Positions 42,953 through 55,300 of a stretch of DNA of 64,000 nucleotides are shown here, in pieces. The notes beneath the pieces are model-generated. The model saw only the letters and a list, made by a program, of their open reading frames with translations, searched no databases and was not told the DNA's origin. The translations under genes were made by a program, and so were the position numbers. Source of the DNA: Bacilli bacterium (GTDB taxonomy: Bacteria > Bacillota_I > Bacilli_A > RF39 > UBA660). The stretch spans positions 16,301-80,300 of the forward strand of contig JAFWJA010000011.1 in the NCBI GenBank assembly GCA_017511805.1. The letters are read 5' to 3'. Every line of letters starts with the position of its first letter. Position 1 is the stretch's first letter.

Positions 42953-43666
42953 ATGAAAGATATAGATTATTTAAAAAAATATTATAAAGGTGATATTACT
43001 GAAGCTACTAATAGATTAAATAATGGTGAACCAGTTCAATATATAGTAGGTAATGTAGATTTTTATAACTATAACTTTATAGTTAATAAAAATGTACTAA
43101 TTCCTAGGTTTGAAACAGAAGAGTTAGTTGACCAAACTATTAAGAAAACAAAAGAGCTTTTTAAAAATAAGGTTGATATACTAGATATTGGTACAGGATC
43201 AGGAGCAATTGCAATAACTTTAAAAAAAGAATTAGATTCAAACGTAACTGCTACTGATATTTCAAAAGAAGCACTTACTGTAGCTAAAGATAATGCACAA
43301 AAGAATAATGCAGAAATTAACTTTGTTAATACTGATATCTATAAAGGAATTAGTACTAAGTTTGATATAGTTATAAGCAATCCACCATATATTTCTTATG
43401 ATGAAGAAATAGAAGAAATAGTAAAAAATAATGAACCTAATCTAGCTTTATATGCAGATAATAATGGTCTATATTTTTATGAAGAAATACTTAAGAATAT
43501 TAAATCTATATTAAAAAAGAAATATCTTATATGTTTTGAAATTGGTGAAACTCAATTTCAAAGTATAAAAGAAGTTAAAGATAAATACCTACCTGAATCT
43601 AAAATTGAATTAAAAAAAGATATGCAAGGAAGAGATAGAATGGTATTTATTACAAATATTGAATAA
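42953..43666 (+). CDS. prmC: Release factor glutamine methyltransferase
   Basis: Methylates the GGQ glutamine of release factors. 237 residues: EPVQYIVGNVDFY and LIPRFETEEL, SAM-binding DIGTGSGAIAI (about 72-82), and catalytic NPPYI (about 144-148). It is about 40-45 residues shorter than typical PrmC; the N-terminal helical bundle is reduced to two short helices. It follows prfA by 29 bp. Confidence 0.93.
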   Translation: MKDIDYLKKYYKGDITEATNRLNNGEPVQYIVGNVDFYNYNFIVNKNVLIPRFETEELVDQTIKKTKELFKNKVDILDIGTGSGAIAITLKKELDSNVTATDISKEALTVAKDNAQKNNAEINFVNTDIYKGISTKFDIVISNPPYISYDEEIEEIVKNNEPNLALYADNNGLYFYEEILKNIKSILKKKYLICFEIGETQFQSIKEVKDKYLPESKIELKKDMQGRDRMVFITNIE

Positions 43667-43675
43667 AAATAAATT

Positions 43676-43711
43676 AATCATCCATAACATATGTGAAGGG
43701 ATGATTTTTTT
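43676..43711 (+). terminator. Terminator of prfA-prmC overlapping the spoIIR leader
   Basis: AATCATCC/GGATGATT stem (43676-43683 with 43699-43706) and a run of T's that ends at the spoIIR ATG. The GAAGGG ribosome binding site of spoIIR lies within the right arm. Confidence 0.8.
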
Positions 43712-44242
43712 ATGAAGAAATTTATATTATTATTAATAGCAGTTTTAGTTATATTTTTTGTTAGTAAAAATGCATCAGCAGAAGAAACAATAATACCAGA
43801 TACAGCAATTAGATTTAGAGTAATTGCAAACTCAAATACAGTATATGATCAGAATGTTAAGATTCAAGTTAGAAACCTTGTTCAAAATGAATTACTATCA
43901 CTTATAAAAGATAGTACATCTATTGAAAACACAAGAAATATCATATTAGAACACAAAGAAGAGTTATATGATAAAGTAAGTAATAAATTGCAAGAAATAA
44001 AATATGATAAAGATTTTAAAATAGACTATGGTTTTAATCATTTTCCTGATAAAAAATATAAAGGAGTAACCTATAAAGAAGGAGATTATGAGTCATTAGT
44101 CATTACTTTAGGTGATGGGAATGGAGATAATTTTTGGTGTGTTCTTTTTCCACCGTTATGCATGTTAGAAGAGAACGATAATACATCAGAAGTAGAGTAT
44201 AAATTCTTTATTACAGAATTAATAGACAAATTTTTTAATTAA
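43712..44242 (+). CDS. spoIIR: Stage II sporulation protein R
   Basis: 176 residues with a signal peptide (about 1-23, ending NASA) and the SpoIIR core: IRFRVIANSNTVYDQNVKIQVR, YKGVTYKEGDYESLVITLG and NFWCVLFPPLC. In Bacillus this secreted forespore protein activates the protease SpoIIGA to switch on mother-cell sigma E. Its neighbours prfA-prmC-spoIIR match the Bacillus order. Expression is probably independent of prmC because of the intervening terminator. Confidence 0.95.
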   Translation: MKKFILLLIAVLVIFFVSKNASAEETIIPDTAIRFRVIANSNTVYDQNVKIQVRNLVQNELLSLIKDSTSIENTRNIILEHKEELYDKVSNKLQEIKYDKDFKIDYGFNHFPDKKYKGVTYKEGDYESLVITLGDGNGDNFWCVLFPPLCMLEENDNTSEVEYKFFITELIDKFFN

Positions 44243-44290
44243 TATTTTATTTTTAATTTTTTTATGATAGAATTGACTTAGGGTGATAGT

Positions 44291-44899
44291 ATGGAAAATT
44301 TGATGCAAAGAATCAAAAAGATGAATATAACTTCAATGATATTTTCAGTTATATTTATAATTATTGGTTTCTTCTTAATTTTGAAACCAGAAGGAGCAAT
44401 TAATTTTGTTGCTTATGTACTAGGCGTAATGCTAATAATATGGGGAGTAGTTCAAATAGTTCAATTCTTTACTAGAAAAGATAAAACTGGTAACTTTATT
44501 GAAGTAAGTTTTATTGGTGGATTATTAGTATTTATATTAGGAATTGTTTTCTTAATTAAGCCAAAAACAATCGCATCTATAGTACCTTTATTATTAGGTG
44601 TATGGATGATCGCAGACGGAGTATTAAAATTCTGTTATGCATTAACAGTTAACAAGAGAGCTAAATCAATTGTACCTATTATTTTATCTGTATTAATAGT
44701 AATTGCTGGATTATTCTTAGTGTTTAATCCATTTGAAGGAGCTGAAATAATAACTCAAGTAATTGGTGTTGTTATGATAGTTTATTCTATCTTAGTAATT
44801 GTAGAATGTTTATTTGTTAAACAATTAGTTAATACATTTACATCAGATGAAACTGGAATTATTGAAGTAGAAATTGAAGAAAAGACTGACGAAAAATAG
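44291..44899 (+). CDS. DUF308 (HdeD-like) membrane protein
   Basis: 202 residues with six hydrophobic segments in three paired repeats (IIGFFLILKPEGAINFVAYVLG, GGLLVFILGIVFLIKP, VLIVIAGLFLVFNPF), the DUF308 pattern found in HdeD. Function unknown in Firmicutes. RBS GGGTGA upstream. It lies between spoIIR and spoVG. Confidence 0.85.
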   Translation: MENLMQRIKKMNITSMIFSVIFIIIGFFLILKPEGAINFVAYVLGVMLIIWGVVQIVQFFTRKDKTGNFIEVSFIGGLLVFILGIVFLIKPKTIASIVPLLLGVWMIADGVLKFCYALTVNKRAKSIVPIILSVLIVIAGLFLVFNPFEGAEIITQVIGVVMIVYSILVIVECLFVKQLVNTFTSDETGIIEVEIEEKTDEK

Positions 44900-44926
44900 T
44901 GGTTTACACTCCTTATTAAAAATGAC

Positions 44927-44955
44927 TTGTAATAAAAAAATAATTATATTATAAT
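44927..44955 (+). promoter_or_regulatory. Promoter of spoVG
   Basis: TTGTAA (44927-44932), 17-base spacer, TATAAT (44950-44955), 30 bp before the start. Confidence 0.65.
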
Positions 44956-44985
44956 TAAGGTAACATTATACTAAGGAGGGATTAT

Positions 44986-45276
44986 ATGAAAGTTACATCA
45001 GTTAATGTTAAAAAAATCGAAAAAGATGAATCAAGAATGAAAGGAATCGCTTCTATTTTATTAGACGACTTAATCGCTATTCACGATATAAGAATTATTC
45101 AAGGTGATAACGGTTTATTTGTTGCTATGCCAAGTAGAAAAACTCCAACAGGTGGTTATAGAGATATAGTTCATCCAATAACTCCAGAGGGAAGAGAAAT
45201 GATTGAAACTGCTATTTTAGGTGAATACGAAAAAGCAGAAGATCCTAAGGAAGAAGAAACAAAAGAAGAAGAATAA
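44986..45276 (+). CDS. spoVG: Septation/RNA-binding regulator SpoVG
   Basis: 96 residues matching SpoVG: MKVTSVNVKKIEKDESRMKGIASI, then GLFVAMPSRKTPTGGYRDIVHPI with the conserved central block. It is a small nucleic-acid-binding regulator in Bacilli, involved in asymmetric septation in Bacillus and virulence in Staphylococcus and Listeria. An acidic Glu-rich tail follows. An AAGGAGG site precedes it. Confidence 0.96.
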   Translation: MKVTSVNVKKIEKDESRMKGIASILLDDLIAIHDIRIIQGDNGLFVAMPSRKTPTGGYRDIVHPITPEGREMIETAILGEYEKAEDPKEEETKEEE

Positions 45277-45289
45277 TTCTTCTTTTTTT
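45264..45289 (+). terminator. Terminator of spoVG
   Basis: AGAAGAAGAA pairs with TTCTTCTTTT around the TAA stop (45274-45276), followed by T's. Confidence 0.75.
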
Positions 45290-45335
45290 CATACTCTTTT
45301 TATTAATGCATATTATTAAATAAAAGGAGAATAAT

Positions 45336-45623
45336 ATGGATAAACTAAAAGAAATAAATACTAATTTAAGTCATTCGTTTTCAGTATCAGAAAGAAAAAA
45401 CATAATAATTACTGGTGTAGTAAAAATAGAAAGTTTTGATAAAGAAGAATTCTTGCTTGAAACAGTTCAAGGTATGATGAATATTAAAGGAGAAAACTTA
45501 GAAGTAATAAAACTAGATACATATCAAGGAAATGTTACAATTAAAGGAAAAATAGATGGCATTAATTATATAGAAGAAGTTAAAAATAAGGAATCTGGTT
45601 TATTCAATAGACTTTTTAAATGA
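45336..45623 (+). CDS. yabP: Sporulation protein YabP
   Basis: 95 residues with the YabP core: LSVSERKxIIITGVVKIESFDKEEFLLETVQGMMNIKGENL-type sequence near residues 15-55. In Bacillus it is required for sporulation under sigma E control. It overlaps yabQ by 4 bases (ATGA), which supports the call. A GGAG site precedes it. Confidence 0.9.
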   Translation: MDKLKEINTNLSHSFSVSERKNIIITGVVKIESFDKEEFLLETVQGMMNIKGENLEVIKLDTYQGNVTIKGKIDGINYIEEVKNKESGLFNRLFK

Positions 45624-45892
45624 GCTTAATCGTTCAAATTAAATCTATTTTTCTATGCTTCATATATGGTCTTTTTTTTACGTTTTCACTTTACATTAAT
45701 AAAAGATTTTTACTTAGTAAAAATTTCATTTTTAAACTAGTAATTAATTTTTTATTTATAATTGATCATATACTAATTTTATTTATTTTACTTAAGTTTA
45801 TTAACAATTTCGTACTTCATATTTATTATATTCCTCCGTTTGCTTTTGGTATATATTTCTACAAATTATACTTTACACATGTTAAAAAATGA
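45620..45892 (+). CDS. yabQ: Sporulation membrane protein YabQ
   Basis: 90 residues, mostly hydrophobic, with about three membrane segments (5-27, 35-60, 68-86). The sequence itself is weakly characteristic (FIYGLFFTFSLYI, IPPFAFGIYFYKL); the call rests on YabQ-like topology, overlap with yabP and divIC downstream, the Bacillus yabP-yabQ-divIC order. In Bacillus it is needed for spore cortex formation. Confidence 0.85.
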   Translation: MSLIVQIKSIFLCFIYGLFFTFSLYINKRFLLSKNFIFKLVINFLFIIDHILILFILLKFINNFVLHIYYIPPFAFGIYFYKLYFTHVKK

Positions 45893-45894
45893 AA

Positions 45895-45924
45895 TTGACT
45901 ATAAAAGAAATAATTTGATATACT
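45895..45924 (+). promoter_or_regulatory. Promoter of divIC
   Basis: TTGACT (45895-45900), 18-base spacer, TATACT (45919-45924), 26 bp before the start. It overlaps the yabQ 3' end only by spacing, letting divIC be expressed independently of the sporulation pair. Confidence 0.65.
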
Positions 45925-45950
45925 TAAAGTAGTATGCATAGGAGGTTAGT

Positions 45951-46235
45951 ATGGAAAAAAATAAAATTAAAAAGAAAATATTTCTAACTGCCTTATTGTA
46001 TATTGGACTAGGTATATTATTACTACAAACTGTTGGTACAACTTCATATCAACTATATACTAAGTCTAAAGAAAAGAAACAGTTTGAAAAAGAACTGGCA
46101 GAATTAAAGGATAAAGAAGACGAATTAAAAGCTACTGTATCTAAATTACAAGACCCAGATTATGTAGCTAGATATGCTAGAGAAAAGTATCTTTATTCAA
46201 AAGATGGAGAGATAATTATAAGAATACCTGAATAA
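45951..46235 (+). CDS. divIC: Septum formation initiator DivIC (FtsB-like)
   Basis: 94 residues: short cytoplasmic N-terminus, one membrane span (about 10-31), an extracellular coiled coil (SKEKKQFEKELAELKDKEDELKATVSKL), then DPDYVARYAREKYLYSKDGEIII, the family's conserved C-terminal part. It forms a complex with DivIB and FtsL at the division septum. An AGGAGG site precedes it, and a terminator follows. Confidence 0.93.
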   Translation: MEKNKIKKKIFLTALLYIGLGILLLQTVGTTSYQLYTKSKEKKQFEKELAELKDKEDELKATVSKLQDPDYVARYAREKYLYSKDGEIIIRIPE

Positions 46236-46248
46236 GGTATTTTTTTTT
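46223..46248 (+). terminator. Terminator of divIC
   Basis: AATACC/GGTATT stem (46223-46228 with 46236-46241) with the TAA stop in the loop, then T8. Confidence 0.85.
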
Positions 46249-46268
46249 GCAGAAATTACGTAAAAAAA

Positions 46269-46297
46269 TTGAAAAAGCACTTGAAAAATGCTATAAT
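46269..46297 (+). promoter_or_regulatory. Promoter of the giant surface protein gene
   Basis: TTGAAA (46269-46274), 17-base spacer, TATAAT (46292-46297) preceded by TGC, an extended -10. It lies 22 bp before the start codon. Confidence 0.8.
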
Positions 46298-46318
46298 TTA
46301 TAATAGAGGTAAAATAAT

Positions 46319-49300
46319 ATGAATAGTGGTAATGATAAGAATAGAAATACTATTTTAAAGATTGCTTTTTCAGTTATAATTATTATCATTATAATCCTTC
46401 TTTTACTAAGAGGATGCAATAAAAAATGCGATAATCCAACTGGAATAAAGATTACTAATATCAATGAAAAAGTTGATAGTTTTAATGATGACACTATTTT
46501 TATTAAAGAACTTGATCAAGGAGAATATACATATAACGTAACTATTCATAACTATTTAGATGAAGATTATTATTTATACAAAGAAGAAATAAGTGATCCA
46601 AATGTTGCTTATGTAAAAATAATAGAATTATTACAAGCAGGAAAAGATACTAAGATTAAATTCAAAATTTCTCTAGCTCAAAAAGTAAAAGATTTTAATA
46701 TAAAATTCTACTATGGAAAACTAAAAGAAATAAAAATTGGAGATGAGGTAATCTCTAGTTATGGTGATGAAAAAATAAAAATACCAGTAACTGAAGAAAA
46801 AGAAGGATCTCATGTAATTGGTTATACTGATATTGAGGGATCGAAAGTAGTTAAATATACATTAACAGATGAATATAACTTAAAAGATGGAACTATATTA
46901 TATCCAATTTATGAAGAAGATAATCCTTCAACAGGTCCAAATGACAACAACAATAATAATTCTGGTAACAATAATGATGATAATAATAACACTGATGGTG
47001 ATACTGGATCTGATACTGATACAACACCATCACAGGAAGAAGCAAAGAAATATACAGTAACATTTAACTACAATAATGGTAACCCAAATACAACTAAAGT
47101 AGTAACAAATAAAGAAACTTATGGTGATTTACCAGGAGCAAGTAAAGAAGGATATACATTTGATGGATGGTATTTAGGAGATAAATTAATTACAAGTTCA
47201 TCAGTTGTTGATTTAACAAGTGATGTGACATTAGATGCTAGATATACAATTATCAAATATGGAATTAAATATAACTTAGATGGAGGAAGTGCATCTAATC
47301 CAAGTTATTACACAATTGAAACTGAAACAATTACTCTTGATAATCCTACTAAGGTAGGAAACACTTTTGTTGGATGGACAGGAAGTAATGGAGAAACTCC
47401 AGAAATGCTAGTTAAAATTGAGAAAGGAAGCAGGGGTTTTAAAGAGTATACTGCAAATTATTCTGAAAATGAAAAAGTAACTTATAAAGTTATTCATAGA
47501 AAACAAAAATTAGATGAATCATATGAAGATGGAGAAGTAGAAGAAAAAGAAGCTCCTTATGGGTCGCAAGTCACTCCAGGTGTTAAAACATATGAAGGGT
47601 TTGTAAGTCCAAATACTAAAACAGTTGAAGTAAAACAAGATGGAACAACAGAAGTTGAATATTTATACAATAGAAGAAATTATAATTTAGTATTACCAGA
47701 CACTGAGGATATAGATTTAGAACATAGTACACCAGCAGGATCATACCCATATGAAACAGAAATTATATTAGTAGCAAAGGATAAAGATGGATATTCATTT
47801 ACAGGTTGGAGTAATGGAGAAACTGATCAAACAACAACTTTTGAATTAAAAGATAATATAAATATATATCCTACATATGAAGCAAAAACATACCAAATAG
47901 TATTTAACGCAAATGGAGGAACAGGAGCAATGGAAAATCAAAGCGTTAAATATGATGAAGAAAAGAATTTAAGTCCAAATACATATGCAAAATTAGGGCA
48001 TGATTTTATTGGATGGAATACAAAAGTAGATGGAACAGGAACATCGTATGAAGATAAAGCGTTAATTAAGAATTTAACAACAGAAACAAGTATTACATTA
48101 TATGCACAATATATAGCTCATGAATATACAATCACATTTGATAGTAAAGGTGGAAGTGAAGTATTCTCAGTAACTAGAAGATATGGTGAAGCATATGGTG
48201 AATTAGCTAGTACAAGTAAAACAGGATATAACTTCTTAGGATGGTACTTAGGTGATACAAAGATAGAATCAGAAATGTTATATGAAAATACAAATGATAT
48301 AACATTAGAAGCAAAATATGACATAATTACATATCATATTACTTATGATTTAGATGAAGGAACAGTAAGTGGAAATCCAACAGAATATAATGTAGAAACA
48401 GCAACATTCACATTAAATAATCCAAGCAAAACAGGATACACATTTAGTGGATGGACAGGAAGTAATGGAGAAAACTTACAAACAAGTGTAACAATAACAA
48501 AAGGTACAACAGGAGATTTAAATTATACAGCTCACTATTCTACTAATCCAAATACACAATATAAAGTAAATCATAGATATCAAAATTATGATTTAGAAAG
48601 TTATGATGTTGTAGAAGAAGTATTATATGGAGCAACAGGAAGTAAAGTAACACCAGCCTTAAAAGAAAGACATGGATTTATTAATCCAGAATTAGAAGAA
48701 CTAGAAATAAAAGGTGATGGAAGCGCAGAATTAACATATACATATCAAAGAGATAGTTATGAATTAGTATACACAAATACAGAAAATATAGATTTAGAAA
48801 ATAGTGCAGCAGAAGGAACTTATCTATATGAAACAGAGATAACTGTAGTAGCAAAAGACAAAGAAGGATATACTTTTGATCATTGGAGTAATGGGGTTGA
48901 TACACAAGTTGCTATTTTCCAATTAGACGATGATATAAATATTTATCCAATCTATGAAGCTAATAAATATACAGTAGTATTTAATCCAACAAGCGGAACA
49001 GGAAGTATGTCAGATCAAGAAATGACATATGATATAGAAGCAAAATTAAATAAAAATTTATTCACAAAAGAAGGTTATGCATTTGATGGATGGAATACAA
49101 AAGAAGATGGAGAAGGTACAACATATGTAGATGAAGCAACAGTAAAGAATTTAAAAACAAGTGGAAATATTATTCTTTATGCAATGTGGGAAGCTAATAC
49201 AGATACACCATACAAAGTTATCCACAAGAAACAAAAGTTAACATTAGATGGATATGATGAAGAAGTAGAAAATTTAACTGGAACAACTGATACACCAGTA

Positions 49301-52300
49301 ACACCAACAGTTAGAGAATATACAGGATTTACAAAACCAAATGCTCAAACAGTAACAATTGCTAGTGATGGAAGCACTGAAGTAGTTTATGTATATGATA
49401 GAGAAATGTATACATTATCATTTGATGATAACGAAGATGTAATATCAAATATACCAGAAGGAAGTTATCCATATGGCACAGAAGTAGAGTTAACAGCAAA
49501 AGAAAAAGAAGGATATACATTTGTAGAATGGGATAATGGATCAAATAATAATCCATATGTATTTGAATTATCAGATGATATAACAATAAAACCTATTTAT
49601 AGTCCAAATACAGACACATCATATAAAGTTATCCACAAGAAACAAAATTTAGATTTAGTAACATATGAAGTAGAAGTAGAAAATTTAACAGGTGTTACAG
49701 ACGCAGAAATAACACCAGCAGTAAGAACATATAGTGGTTACACAACACCAAGTGTTCAAACAACAACTATCAAGGGTGATGGAAGTACAGTAGTAACATA
49801 TACTTACAATAGAGAAATGTATGAATTATCATTTGATGGTAATGAAAATGTAATATCAAATGTACCAGCAGGATCTTATCCATATGGGACAGAAGTAACA
49901 TTAACACCAGTAGAAATACCAGGATATGTATTTGGAGGATGGACAGATGGATCATTATCTAATCCATATACATTTACATTAGAAGGTAATAAAATAATTA
50001 AACCACTTTATACAGCAATAGAAGTTGGTTATAAAGTAACACATAAAAAACAAAATTTAGATTTAGTAACATATACAGAAGAAGTAGAAAACTTCACTGG
50101 TACTACTGGAAGTGAAATAACACCACTAGTAAAAACATATGATGGATTTACAAGTCCAGAAACTCAAACAACAACAATTGCAGGAGATGGAAGTACAGAA
50201 GTAATTTATATATATACAAGAAATACATATAGATTAACAGTTGGAAATCCTGAATATGTAGTTGAGGATAAATCTGGAGACTATTTATATGAAACGCGAG
50301 TAGAGTTAACAGCAATAGATAGACAAGGATATGATTTTGTAGGTTGGTCTACAGGTGAAAACACTAAGACTATAACTGTTACTATAGGAAGTTCTGATTT
50401 AACAGTTATTCCATTATATACAGGTAGTGATGATACAACATATACAGTAATTCATAAATATAGAAAACTTGATGATACATTTGAAGAAGAGGAAATCGTA
50501 GAAATTGGAACAACTGGAAATACAGTACCAGCAGCTTTAAATCCTAAATATGGTTTTGTAAACCCAGAAATTCAAAATGTAACAATAACAGCAGATGGAC
50601 AAGCAAGTGTAACATACATTTATGAAAGAGAAACATATGCATTTAGTATATTAGATAGAGAATATCTAGATGAAGAAAGTACAGCAAATGGAACATATCC
50701 ATATGAAACTACTATTACATTAAAAGCAGTAGAGAGAGCTGGATATGACTTTAAGTGGAGTGATGATGTTGAAGGATTAGAAAGAACATTTAATTTAACT
50801 GAAGCTACATCATTATCACTAGTATATACACCAAGAACAGATACTAGATATAAAGTATTACATTTAACTCAAAAGATTGATGGAACATATGAAGAAAGAG
50901 AAAGAGATAATCTAACTGGAACAACAGATACAGAAGTAACACCTGAAGTAAAATCTTATGAAGGATTCACAAGTCCAAGTACTCAAACTGTAACTATCAA
51001 TGGAAATGGATTAACAACAGTAACATATGAATATACAAGAAACAAATATGAATTAACAATAGAAGATAGTGAGTATGTACTAGAAGATAAGAGTGGATCA
51101 TATTATTATGAAGAAGAAGTATCATTAACTGCAATTGATAGAGAAGGATATAATTTTGTTGGATGGACAACAGGAGAAACAACAAAGACTATAACAATAA
51201 CAATTGGAACAGAAAACATTACAACAAGACCTTTATACACAGCAAAAGATGATACAACATATACAGTAATTCATAAATATAGAAAATTAGATAATACATT
51301 TGAAGAAGAAGAAGTTATGGGAACAGGAACAACTGGATCTACTGTAGCAGCTGCTTTAAAACCAAAAACAGGATTTATAAGTCCAGAAAGTCAAAATATA
51401 ACAATAGCAGCAGATGGAAAAGCAAGTGTAACATATGTATATGAAAGAGAAACTTATGCATTTAATATAAGCGATAGAACATATTTAACAAGTGATTCTA
51501 CAGCAAATGGAACATATGCATATGAAACACCTATAATAATAAAAGCAGTAAATAGACCTGGCTATAACTTTAAATGGTCTGACAATGTAACAGATTATGA
51601 AAGAACATTTAATTTAACAGAAGAAATAGAATTAACATTAATCTATGAAGCAAGAGAAGATACAGCATATAAAGTAATCCACAAGAAACAAAATATAACA
51701 TTAGATGGATATGAAATAGAAGAAACAGAAAACCTAACAGGTGAAACAGATTCTTCTATAACACCAGCAGTAAAGACATATACTGGTTTCACATCACCAA
51801 GTGTTCAAACAACAACAATAAGTGGAGAAGGAAATACAGAAGTAATATATCAATATACAAGAAATACATATACATTAACAATAGAAGATAGTGAATATGT
51901 AGAAGAAAATAAGAGTGGAACATATCCATATGGCACAGAAATAACAATAAAAGCAATAGAAAGAGAAGGATATGACTTTGCAGGATGGAGTAATGGAGAA
52001 GATACAAAACAAATAACAATAACAGTAGGAGCAGATAATATTAGTATTAAACCTATATATACAGCAAAAGATAATACAACATATACAGTAATAAATAGAT
52101 ATGCAAGATTAAATGAAGGATATGAAGAAGAAGTATATATAGGAACAGGAACAACAGGTTCAACAATAGAAGCTCCATTAAAACCAAAAACAGGATTTGT
52201 TAATCCAGAAGTACAAAATATAACAATAAATGGAGATGGATCATCAAGTGTAACATATACATATGAAAGAGAAGAATATGCATTCTCAATAACAGATAGA

Positions 52301-55300
52301 GAATATCTATATGAAGAAAGTACAGCAAATGGAACATATGCATATGAAACAGAAATAACTCTTAAAGCCAAAGAAAGAGTTGGTTACACATTTGCGTGGT
52401 CAGATGGAATAACTAATTATGAAAGAACATTTGAATTAACAGAAGCAACTACATTATCATTAGTTTATACACCAAATACTTATGAAGTTGTATTTAATAA
52501 AAATAATGAAAATGCAACAGGTGAAATGATAAATGAATCATTTACTTATGATGAAACAAAAGCATTAACAAAAAATTCATATGTATTAGCGGGATATGAT
52601 TTCTTAGGATGGAGTATTAATCAAGATGGAACAGGAACATTCTATGTAGATGAAGATGAAGTATCAAATTTAACAAGTATTAATAATGGAACAGTAAATT
52701 TATATGGAAAATGGGAATCAAGAACAAATACACCATATAAAGTTATTCATCAAAAACAAAATATAACATTAGATGGATATGATATAGAAGAAATAGAAAA
52801 CTTAACAGGAACAACAGACAGTGAAGTAACACCAAATGTTAAAACATATACTGGTTTTGTATCGCCAAGTACACAAACAGTAACAATTGATGGAGATGGA
52901 ACAACAGTAGTTACTTATAACTATGATAGAGAAATGTATGAGTATTCAATAAGTGATCCAGAGGATGTAATATCTTCAGTACCAGCGGGATCATATCCAT
53001 ATGGTAAGGAAATAACAGTAGAAGCAAAACAAAAAGTAGGATATGAGTTTACAAGATGGAATGATAATGAAACATCTAATCCATATACATTTACTTTAGA
53101 AGATACTAAAGCAATAACACCATTATACACAGCAATGGAAGTATCATATAAAGTAATCCACAGGAAACAAAATTTAGATTTAGTAACATATGAAGAAGAA
53201 ATAGAAAACTTAACAGGTATTACAGATAGTGAAGTAACACCAAGTGTTAAAACATATACTGGTTTCATATCTCCTGAAACACAAACTATTACGATTAAGG
53301 GTGACGGAAGTGCAGAAGTAATTTATGTATACAACAGAGAAACATATACATTTACACTACAAGATTCTCAAAATGTAATATCAAATATTCCAAGTGGATC
53401 ATATCCATATGGAACAATTATAGTATTAGAAGCAGAAGAATTAGAGGGATATTCATTTGTTAATTGGAGCAATGGTGAAGATGATAACCCATATACATTT
53501 ACTTTAACTAATAATTTAACAATTTCTCCTATATATGAAGAAAAAGATTTAAATGTAGGCTATAAAGTAATACATAAGAAACAAAATTTAGATTTAGTAA
53601 CATATGAAGAGGAAATAGAAAATTTAACTGGAACAGCAGGATCACAAGTAACCCCAGCAGTAAGAACATATACTGGTTTAACTTCTCCAAGTGTTCAAAC
53701 AGTAACAATCGCAGGAGATGGAAGTACAGAAATAATATATGTTTATACAAGAAATATGTATACATTATCATTTGATAATAGTACAGATATTACATCGAAT
53801 ATACCAGCAGGATCATACCCATATGGAACAGAAGTAACAGTAAAAGCAAATGAAAAAGAAGAATGTGAATTCTCTAATTGGAGTAATGGAGAAACATCTA
53901 ATCCATATACATTTACATTAACAGAAAATATAACTATAACACCAATATATACATCAAATAAATATCTAGTAACATTTAATGCAAATGGTGGAACAGGTGA
54001 AATGCCAAATCAGACTATAACTAAAAATGTTACAACTAAGTTAAGTAAGAATTTATATACTAAGAGTGGAAGTATTTTTGCTAGTTGGAATACAGCAGCA
54101 GATGGTAGTGGAGATATCTACTATGATGAAGAAAAAATCACTAGACAAGAAAACTTAACTCTATATGCTCAATGGACAACGCCAGATAAAATAGCAAGAA
54201 TAGGAAATTCATACTATACATCGTTAGTAAATGCTATAAAAGCTGTACCAACTACTGGTGAAGAAACAGAAGTAGTATTATTACAAAATACTGCTGAAAA
54301 AGTAGAGATAGCAAATACAAAGGATGTAATAATTATTTTACAAAGCAATACTATAAGTAACAATAACAACGCTAATGTAATTATAAATAATGGTTCATTA
54401 AAACTATATAATGGAACAATTACAACTGAAGTTGCACAAGGAGCTATTAATAATAACTCTACAGGTACATTAGTTATTGAAGATTTAGATATTATAGTTT
54501 CAAAAACAACATCAAAACAAGCATTATATAATGATGGTGGTAATTTAACAATAAATGGAAATTCTAATTTAAGTTCTGAATCAACTCAAAGAGCAGCACT
54601 ACATAACTTAAATAATGGTATTATTAATTTAAATAGTGGTACTATTGTTTCAACAGGTATTTATGCAATTTATAATGAAAAAGGAACACTAAATATTGGT
54701 CAAAAAGATGGAATAGTTAATACAACATCTCCAGTAATTCAAGGAAAGACTTATGGTATAGTTGCTAATAATACATATAATTTCTATGACGGAATTATTA
54801 AAGGAATTACAAATCATGCTGGAAAAACCAGTAGCACAGGTAATACCCCATCAATTTCTATAGATACTAATGAAACAAAAATAACTGAAATTGAAAATAA
54901 TTCTTCAAAGATATATGGGACAGAAGAAATAGGTGGATCAACTTATAAAACACTTTCTCTTGAATCTTTAGATGAATCATATTTGATTACGTTAAACGCA
55001 AACGGAGGATCGGTTTCACCTTTATCTTTAACAGTAAAAAAAGGAGAAGAAATTGGTGAAATCCCTACTCCAGTAAAAACAGGAAGTACATTTATAGGTT
55101 GGTATACTGGTTTAACTGATGGAATAGAAGTAACATCTAATTATGTTCCAGAAAATGATATGCCAATCTATGCAAGATATTATAAAGATCTTTCTGGAGT
55201 TACTATATCTCCAAGAAATATTACAATTGATATTGGTCAAAGTGAAACAATAAATATTACAAATATAGAAGAAGAATATACGTTTGTATCTAATAATCCA

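Noticed and set aside
46319..46420. Canonical lipoprotein signal in the giant protein
   Set aside because: LLRGC has Arg at -2 and does not fit the lipobox; a membrane signal anchor is more likely, though lipidation is not excluded.
49218..49640. Perfect DnaA boxes (TTATCCACA) in the giant gene
   Set aside because: They encode the repeated Val-Ile-His-Lys motif (GTT ATC CAC AAG) and recur with the protein module, so they are incidental.
51850..52371. Minus-strand open frame of 173 codons inside the giant gene
   Set aside because: It and similar antisense frames arise from the repeat's codon pattern, have no ribosome binding sites and no protein-like composition.
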